Assembly (NCBI GenBank): GCA_028456385.1 | Contig: JALNQF010000071.1 | Location: 62,001-126,000 of the forward strand | From: Ophiosphaerella korrae | Lineage: Eukaryota > Ascomycota > Dothideomycetes > Pleosporales > Phaeosphaeriaceae | Length of the DNA stretch: 64,000 nt | Direction of reading: 5' to 3' | Part shown: piece by piece, positions 58,364-64,000 of the stretch | How the letters are laid out: each line of letters begins with the position of its first letter | How positions within the stretch are numbered: the stretch's first letter is position 1 | Translations under genes and position numbers: made by a program | Notes under the pieces: generated by a model | Told to the model about the DNA's origin: nothing | Database searches by the model: none | What the model saw: only the letters and a program-made list of their open reading frames with translations

Positions 58364-59070
58364 GCGAGGATAAGGCCAGAGAAGAGGTTGGGCCGCATGT
58401 ACAATTAGCCACCATGTGCTCATAGACAATTGACTGTATGCCATCGCCCTTGCCATACTCACCAATCAGCATGCGCGGCTTGAATTAGCCCTGATCTCGG
58501 CCATGATGTAGACATACTAACATCCTCAACATGTCCTCATCAATGTGGTTACAGTCAACAAGGCTATTTTTTTGTTGGCATTGGGGCGCAGACTACTACG
58601 CAAGGCTTAGGAACCCTGTCGAAGTATTGATCGACTCTTGGCAATCGTCACTGAACTTCGCAACATCAAGCCTTCTATGGTAGGCCTAAAGTCCACATTC
58701 GAGATATAATAAATCGGGCAGTTGTCCCCAGGAATCTCGTCTCAAAGATGTGCCCCTTACACACCTTGCACCCATTATCACCTTCTTGGGTCCCCATCAT
58801 ATTTGCACAGAACACTGCCACCTCCTTCAACACCACTACTTTAAACTTCAATTGTAGCTCTCTCATCGTCCAATCTTCTCAAAAAAAAAACACCCTGTTT
58901 CTAACTATACCGCTCCATCAAACACTACTCTCCGCATCTCCAAGGCGCTAATTTGTCCCTCGGACGCGACTTTAAACAATCCTCGTTGTCTACTTAGAAT
59001 ACCAGGTCGTTTGAACGTCAGTGCAACGACTAATGTCACCGGAATTTATGACCCGAAGGTGCTGCACTGA
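58364..59070. other. Intergenic, no gene certain
   Basis: About 700 bases. The segment just before 59071 can be read as NVSATTNVTGIYDPK in one frame. It might be a 5' exon of the next gene, but no splice set is compelling. Confidence 0.35.
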
Positions 59071-59758
59071 ATGGTGTATCATGCCTTACAACCAAGCGGG
59101 TCTCCTCCAACCAGACTAGACAACATCAACGCATCCTTCATCAACGCAGCATTCAACGAGCCCAGAAAGATGTTCCAGGTCAAGCCAGGTATTGCTGCAT
59201 ATATTGACTTTATTTCGCAAATGTACTGTTATAATGGTACCTTGAGCATGTCGGACACTTGTAACCAACGAGACGACGGCGTTAGCCGTGTTAATGAGCA
59301 GTTCGAAGGGAAAGGTTTGAGTGTCTGTGTCCCATTTTTGAAAACCACTTCTTCGTATTCTAGGAAAACGAGACGACGAAAAAAAGACTAGTAAGATTGT
59401 GAGGAAAGTGAAATTGGTTCTGATTACCGAGGCAGAGGCGAAGACGGAAGAGATGCAGAGAAATCCGGTGAATGACCCGAGTGGGACAAGCAGCGAAGGG
59501 CCTGGCTCGACCACTTCTACTAGCTACAGTGGGATTGTGTGTCTTGACGTTGGCTTGGTTAGTGTTGTTGTGGCTGCGCTTTTGACTGTTATAGGGATTG
59601 GGAGTATGCGAGACGAAGCAGTCTTTACAACGCGTGACGAATTCCATAATTTGCGATGGTATGTAGTAGCGTTTTATGACTTTGAATACGCGTATAAGGT
59701 GTGTCTCGACAATAATTTATATCCATCAAGCGTATCAAAAGCTGTTCTAACAAGTTGA
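59071..59758 (+). CDS. Hypothetical single-pass membrane protein
   Basis: Exons 59071-59314 and 59364-59758 with a 49-base intron (GTTTGA...TTCTAG) give 212 residues from the ATG at 59071. Joining removes a stop and keeps both frames open. I do not recognise it. The N-terminal part has two Cys and N-glycosylation-type sites (NASF, NGTL). A basic stretch follows the splice, then a Ser/Thr/Gly-rich linker. One transmembrane helix (VCLDVGLVSVVVAALLTVIG) lies near residue 145, with a short C-terminal tail. The start is uncertain, because a stop lies directly upstream and an earlier signal-peptide exon is possible. The last 85 coding bases overlap, tail to tail, the end of the phospholipase gene on the other strand. 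The last 40 residues may be spurious. Confidence 0.45.
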
Positions 59759-60333
59759 GAATTTATTTCTTCTATCCTTCCACCCCCCCCCCCCCTTTCC
59801 TTCTCTGCCTCTTCGATCGTTCTAGCCTCTATTATCGCTGCGGTAGTCTTCTTACCAAAGGCTTTGACGGCCTCATAATAAACGGTAGCAGTGGCCTCGC
59901 ACGCATCTCTAAACCGCTCATTTACACATTGGTTGAACATATCCTTTTTGAAGTTATTATCAATTTTCGCTTTGTTGGCCTCGGTAAAGCGACTTTGCTT
60001 CTTGTAGTTGCGGTAGCCAAAGTCGTGACGGTAGCAGGAATTGAGGACTGAGAGACGAGCATTAGTTCATGATGAAGGGCTGGATAGGGCGACAGGGTCC
60101 ATACAGTTGAAACCAAATGGATTATCAGGAGAGCTGGAGCAGCCATCGGAGCTCCAATCTAGCTCGGCTGGACCTGATTGCGCATTGCGGTTGCTAATGA
60201 ATTGACTTATAGAAATGGAGAAGAGATAGCTATCTGTGGTTGTTTGGAGGGTAGACTGGCGTATGTCCAGGGGTGTGGGAGCACAATAAGCAAGGCCAGC
60301 GAGGCCTAGGATGGCAATGATAGTAGACCTCAT
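59674..60333 (-). CDS. Secreted fungal-type phospholipase A2
   Basis: Minus-strand exons 60333-60105 and 60047-59674 with a 57-base intron (GTATGG...TCTCAG) give 200 residues. Start at the ATG at 60333; the frame above has no ATG. Signal peptide: RSTIIAILGLAGLAYC, cleaved near APTP. The group XIV fold is clear: FISNRNAQSGPAELDWSSDG, CSSSPDNPFGFN, then, after the splice, the catalytic CYRHDFGYRNY (His84-Asp85) and FKKDMFNQCVNE. The enzyme releases the sn-2 fatty acid from phospholipids outside the cell. The family usually ends near AFGKK. Here a tail of about 55 residues follows, starting with Glu-rich sequence and five Gly codons from a G homopolymer (59782-59796). The tail overlaps the opposite gene. 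Length of this tract decides the last 35 residues. Confidence 0.88.
59780..59797. repeat. Poly-C/poly-G homopolymer within coding sequence
   Basis: A run of about 14 C on the plus strand reads as glycine codons in the phospholipase tail. Such tracts are prone to slippage both in vivo and in sequencing. Confidence 0.7.
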
Positions 60334-60962
60334 GTTGGTGATGGACAATTGATGTGTAAATTGATGTATAAATTGATGTGTATTATGCTAATGGTAGTGC
60401 CGTCTTTCAGTATCTTGAAGCCTCACACCGTTGGCCTTTTATCGTCTTCCCAAGCGTGCATGCCCAAGAATGAGCAGTACCGCTTTTTCGTTGCTGCGTA
60501 TTTGCCTCCACACCACCAGGCCGACCCTTTGCACATGCCTCTTGTCAAGATGGTCATTGGCCAGGCCAAGCGTCTAAAGTATGAACACTTATGAATACAT
60601 GGCGTAGTTGGGGAAGTTGATTGGTGAGGCAGTGAAGCGAGGAATAGGAGATCTACAAGGTAAGCGAGAGTGAATGGCCAGCTTCCTATTTGATGCTGGG
60701 TGCATGTGCATCCTGGGTGTTTGGAGGCGAGGTTCGTGTTGGCAATGCGAGTTGATGTTTGGGCCCCTTTCCCTTTGCGGCCTCAAGCTAGGTCCGACGT
60801 CATACCGAAGCGCAGCTCTCGCTCGTGACAACAGTCAGTCTGCCACTACGCTGATGAGCTGACCTGGGTTTTGACAATGTCTGTGGTGATGCCCTGTGCC
60901 CATATCCATGCCCGTTGTGCACGTGCATCGCCATCTGCCGCATTCCCTTGGCGGTCACCACC
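60334..60962. promoter_or_regulatory. Divergent region between phospholipase and MFS genes
   Basis: 630 bases between opposed starts. Three partial copies of an AATTGATGTGTA-type unit lie just above the phospholipase start (60347-60380). No gene seen. Confidence 0.4.
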
Positions 60963-62762
60963 ATGGCCGGCCAGTCTCTGGAGCTTCATGCTGTGCCTTC
61001 TCCCCAGGCTTCCCCAGCTTCCCCAGCATCACCACGAATTCCAGCTATGGCGCCGGCTGAGGCTGAGGCTGAGGGTGACGCCGAGACGGCCCAGCCAGTC
61101 GATGCGCGTCTGCACCGGCGGACGCTGTTGAAGCTCGACTGCCTGCTGCTTCCCTTCCTCACCCTGCTCTTCCTCTTCAACGCGCTCGACAAGAGCAACA
61201 TAGGCAATGCCGAATCCGCACACTTCACCGCCGACATCGGGCTCAGCAAGGGCGACCTCAACACCGCCGTCGCCCTCTTCTTCGCCTTCTTCGTCGCCCT
61301 GCAGCCCGTCGGCGCTGCTCTGGGCCGCCGGTATGGCATGGTGGCCTGGGTGCCGTCGTGCATGCTGCTCTGGGGAGCTGCCACTGCCCTGCATGCCTTG
61401 GTGCGCCACCGCTGGCAGCTGTACGTCCTGCGCATCCTCATCGGATGTCTCGAGGCTGGCTTCTATCCCGTGACCGTCACCTACCTCTCCCTATTCTACA
61501 CGCGCTTCGAGTTTGGCCGCCGTCTGTCTCTCTTCTATGGACAGGCTGCCGTTGGAGGAGCCTTAGGCGGCGTCATTAGCTACCTAGTCTTCTCTCACTT
61601 CCCCAGCAATTCCGGCGAAGCACTATCGGGCAATACATGGCGATCCTGGCAGGTGCTCTTCCTCTTCGAAGGCCTGATGACCATGTGCGTTGCCCTAGCT
61701 GGCTACTTTTGGCTACCACACAGCGTGGATACCGCGTGGTTCCTTACGCCTGAAGAGCGCAAATACGCTTCTTTACGCATCGTGCAGGATAGAGACAATC
61801 AGAACGTCAGTGCCACCGTCTCGCACCAACCCGAGCTTGATTACGGAGATGCAGTCTGCGACGACGAGTCCCGCCATCTTCTCAATCCATCCAAACCCAC
61901 TTTGTCTTCACAGCAGCGAGCATCCTCAGACGGTCGTGGTGTGACACCTCATGACCTGTTCTCCTCTATCTTCAATACCCACATCTGGCACATCCTAGCC
62001 TGCAACACCCTTTCTGCCATTCCAGTTTATGCCTTTTCCGTTTTCCTTCCCCTGGTCCTAGCCCCATTGACAAAGCAGTCCAATCCTGCCTTGGTCAACT
62101 TGCTTACTGCGCCACCACATTTGTGTGGCGCCATTGTTCTCTACCTATTTGCTCGATACAGTGACAAGCACCGTATCCGCCTAGTTCCGGTCCTCTATGG
62201 GCTGGTTATTATGGTCATTGGTTTAACAATCGTTGTTATTCTGCCAACATCATGGCCCATACCCCGCTACCTAGCTCTCAATACTCTGCTTTCCGGCACT
62301 TACGTCGCGTCTCCGCTGACCGTGACCTGGATTTCCGGCAACGCTCCATCACCAGGAAAACGAGCACTTCTCCTTGGTATCAATGGTTGGGGTAACCTCG
62401 CAGGCGTTGTAGCGGCCATGTTATTCCGACCAAGTTATGCCCCTTCTGGCTATATTGTGCCATTTTGGTGGACACTTGCTTGCGTCACACTCTCTGCTTT
62501 AGGTTACATCATATTCCTAAGACGCCTGCAAGCCAAAAATGCGCAAAGGAAGAGCATCTTGAGCGACTGGAGCGAAGAAGATATCGAACTCGAACGCCTA
62601 CAGGGAACAGGTCCGCTTTCTCAAAATCATCCATGGGTGAGAAGAGCTATCGAAATCGCAAGTAGTACCGAGAAATTGGCATGGTTTGTACGATGGCTCG
62701 AGGAAGCTACCCAACGTGGACGAGAAGGTGACGAGAAAGTCACGTTCGTTTACGGGCTTTAG
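60963..62762 (+). CDS. MFS transporter, anion:cation symporter (Dal5/allantoate permease) type
   Basis: Single exon, 599 residues. The ATG at 60963 (CACCATGG) has an ideal context and the frame above lacks one. Twelve membrane helices can be placed around a central cytosolic loop. The family signature lies at helix 1: FLTLLFLFNALDKSNIGNAE, the D-x-x-N-I-G-N-A motif of the ACS family. The loop between helices 2 and 3 has GAALGRRYGMVAWV, and WQLYVLRILIGCLEAGFYP matches the family's helix 4. The second half has NGWGNLAGVVAAML. Members import organic anions such as allantoate, nicotinate, pantothenate or sugar acids with protons at the plasma membrane; the substrate cannot be read here. The last 90 residues are a cytosolic tail with an acidic SDWSEEDIELE stretch. 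Confidence 0.9.
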   Translation: MAGQSLELHAVPSPQASPASPASPRIPAMAPAEAEAEGDAETAQPVDARLHRRTLLKLDCLLLPFLTLLFLFNALDKSNIGNAESAHFTADIGLSKGDLNTAVALFFAFFVALQPVGAALGRRYGMVAWVPSCMLLWGAATALHALVRHRWQLYVLRILIGCLEAGFYPVTVTYLSLFYTRFEFGRRLSLFYGQAAVGGALGGVISYLVFSHFPSNSGEALSGNTWRSWQVLFLFEGLMTMCVALAGYFWLPHSVDTAWFLTPEERKYASLRIVQDRDNQNVSATVSHQPELDYGDAVCDDESRHLLNPSKPTLSSQQRASSDGRGVTPHDLFSSIFNTHIWHILACNTLSAIPVYAFSVFLPLVLAPLTKQSNPALVNLLTAPPHLCGAIVLYLFARYSDKHRIRLVPVLYGLVIMVIGLTIVVILPTSWPIPRYLALNTLLSGTYVASPLTVTWISGNAPSPGKRALLLGINGWGNLAGVVAAMLFRPSYAPSGYIVPFWWTLACVTLSALGYIIFLRRLQAKNAQRKSILSDWSEEDIELERLQGTGPLSQNHPWVRRAIEIASSTEKLAWFVRWLEEATQRGREGDEKVTFVYGL

Positions 62763-63319
62763 TGCTGTTTATTTCAAGTCATGGGCGGTCCTTGTACTTT
62801 ATTGATACCCTAGAATAATGATCTTACAGTCTTCGAATGGAACATGCCTTATACTTTGAATCAAGATGCATAAGAAGGAGTTGGCTGGAATCACAGAGAA
62901 GCCGCTAAAATTGGAGCTCACCTGTATTTGAAGGTAATCAGGACAGAAGCATCTTCGATATAAAATGATGATCTTACAAGTCATAAATTTGACTAGGCAT
63001 CGTCTTTAGTTCAAAAGTCCAATATAAATCAACTTCCTATTACTAAATTATCCAAAAATTGCGAGTTCGACCGGACAAAATGTTGGAGTTGTGCATCAAA
63101 ACAATGGTTTTCCTGCATCTTGGTCAACCGGAAAAGTGAGATATTGACCACTCCGATGTAGTAGCCAGAAGATACTCAAGCTACCCAGAACCTTTCTCCA
63201 AGGGATCCATAAGTATAGCTAGAGGAACCCTACGATTCCTAATTAAATTATTCAGTAGCACACAATCCATTGTATATATACAGTGTTAATGCAAAGAGTG
63301 TGATTTTCCCACTTTTTCA
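62763..63319. other. Intergenic between convergent genes
   Basis: About 550 AT-rich bases between the MFS stop and the stop of the Gly/Cys-rich gene. No gene seen. Confidence 0.4.
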
Positions 63320-64000
63320 CTAACTGCCGCCGCCACCACCACCACCACCACCACAGCCTCCACCTCCTCCATCGCCCCCACCCCCACTCCCACATCCCCC
63401 TGCTGCACTTCCATGACCTCCACAGCTCGCCGCACAGCCCGGCGTCCCGTTGCCACCAGCACATGCACCCAAACTCGCACTATCACAACAAGTGGCAGGA
63501 ACACAGCCTCCAATACCACTGCCGCCAACAGTATGTGTGTTATCTAGAGTGCTTGGATCGGCATAGTAGGGCACAAACACAGGCGTTGGGTAGTAAATTG
63601 GATAGCCATACGCGCCATAAAGGGAGGCGTCCTTGTCGTCTTTCTTCGGTGCTTCCCCGGCCTTTTGCTTCTGATACCTCTTACACACTTTAGCATACTG
63701 CAAATCCAGCTCTTCTAATTCTTTGCGTCTCTGCTCCGCTGTCTTAACGTCGCTTCTGGCCAGCGAATTATGCGCACTAACATGTGGGCCCAGGTATGGA
63801 TCTTTAGAAAATCCTTTCTCTCCTAATTTATCGACTGCAAGAGATGACCGGCGAGACGATAGCTTGGACATGAAGTTGGAGCGCAGTGGTTCGCGCGTGC
63901 ATTCGCAGTACCAACAGCTGCACTCAGAGTATGGCTGGCCGTATTTTTTCTCATATGTTTGCGAGGTCCATTGGAAGCTAGTGTGGAGGTTTGATTCAGG
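63320..64000 (-). CDS. Gly/Cys-rich protein, 5' end beyond window
   Basis: Minus-strand frame ending at TAG 63320-63322 and open to the window edge, so at least 226 residues are visible and the start is missing. An internal ATG at 63871 is in frame, but the 43 codons above it are open and contain a cysteine cluster (YSECSCWYCECTRE), so the protein probably starts earlier. The middle has a charged helix (EQRRKELEELDLQYAKVCKR), then a Tyr/Pro segment (YGYPIYYPTPVFVPYY). The C-terminal 80 residues are Gly/Cys-rich with paired Cys (CVPATCCDSA) and end in a polyglycine run with scattered Cys, encoded by a CCACCA-like repeat (63325-63395). Not recognised. The ending resembles metal- or disulfide-bearing tails seen in other fungal low-complexity proteins. 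Confidence 0.6.
   Translation of the reverse strand, partial: PESNLHTSFQWTSQTYEKKYGQPYSECSCWYCECTREPLRSNFMSKLSSRRSSLAVDKLGEKGFSKDPYLGPHVSAHNSLARSDVKTAEQRRKELEELDLQYAKVCKRYQKQKAGEAPKKDDKDASLYGAYGYPIYYPTPVFVPYYADPSTLDNTHTVGGSGIGGCVPATCCDSASLGACAGGNGTPGCAASCGGHGSAAGGCGSGGGGDGGGGGCGGGGGGGGGS

Noticed and set aside
1..64000. tRNA, rRNA, CRISPR arrays and prokaryotic-type operons
   Set aside because: No T-arm plus acceptor pairing typical of tRNA was found by eye, and no regularly spaced repeats. The gene structure is plainly fungal nuclear. A covariance-model scan would be needed to exclude small RNAs.

Overview
The window is nuclear DNA of a filamentous ascomycete, most likely a Dothideomycete of the Pleosporales type. 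The genes are split by short GT-AG introns of about 40-65 bases with CTAAC/CTGAC-like branch sites, and starts sit in Kozak-type contexts. The gene set (AA9 LPMO with CBM1, ascomycete laccase, Rua1-type regulator, secreted fungal phospholipase A2, sterol glucosyltransferase, BTB-like and ankyrin families) is typical of these fungi. A nuclear gene for ATP synthase subunit 8 also fits, because this group is known to include species that lack atp8 in mitochondrial DNA. The species cannot be named from the sequence alone. All exon joins given here were read by eye and checked for frame.

Layout. 0-2.4 kb: relics of an ankyrin-repeat gene and of a BTB-like/coiled-coil gene. 2.7-9.8 kb: housekeeping block with a sterol glucosyltransferase, a short-chain dehydrogenase and phosphoserine phosphatase. 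9.8-12.4 kb: gene-free, with a 191-bp MITE. 12.4-22.2 kb: a plant-cell-wall island with a laccase, a dehydrogenase remnant, an AA9-CBM1 LPMO, a 397-bp Tc1/mariner-type MITE and a decayed secreted peroxidase. 23.2-27.9 kb: a broken GNAT acetyltransferase, a broken BTB-like gene and, head to head with it, an intact BTB-like paralogue.

28.6-43.4 kb is a dense conserved block: Whi5-like repressor, GH5 glucanase, a proline-rich protein with a C-terminal CaaX box, a three-exon uS14/RPS29 gene whose product lacks all four zinc cysteines, a Pmp3-like peptide, mitochondrial rhomboid, Sec39, and a membrane protein with a very long charged helix. 43.4-46.8 and 48.6-52.3 kb are gene-poor, with a beta-repeat membrane protein between them. 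52.3-54.7 kb: Rua1-like regulator. 56.2-57.3 kb: NmrA-like pseudogene with several frameshifts. 58.0-58.4 kb: nuclear ATP8. 59-60.3 kb: a membrane protein and a secreted phospholipase A2 overlapping tail to tail. 61-62.8 kb: MFS transporter. The right edge cuts a Gly/Cys-rich protein.

Functionally, the laccase, LPMO and former peroxidase point to lignocellulose attack. PCP1-type rhomboid, Sec39, RPS29, ATP8 and phosphoserine phosphatase are core cell functions. The contrast between the intact core and many single-lesion pseudogenes near the MITEs suggests accessory patches under decay. The two observations most worth following are the cysteine-free uS14 and the nuclear ATP8, whose targeting sequence is on its own exon.
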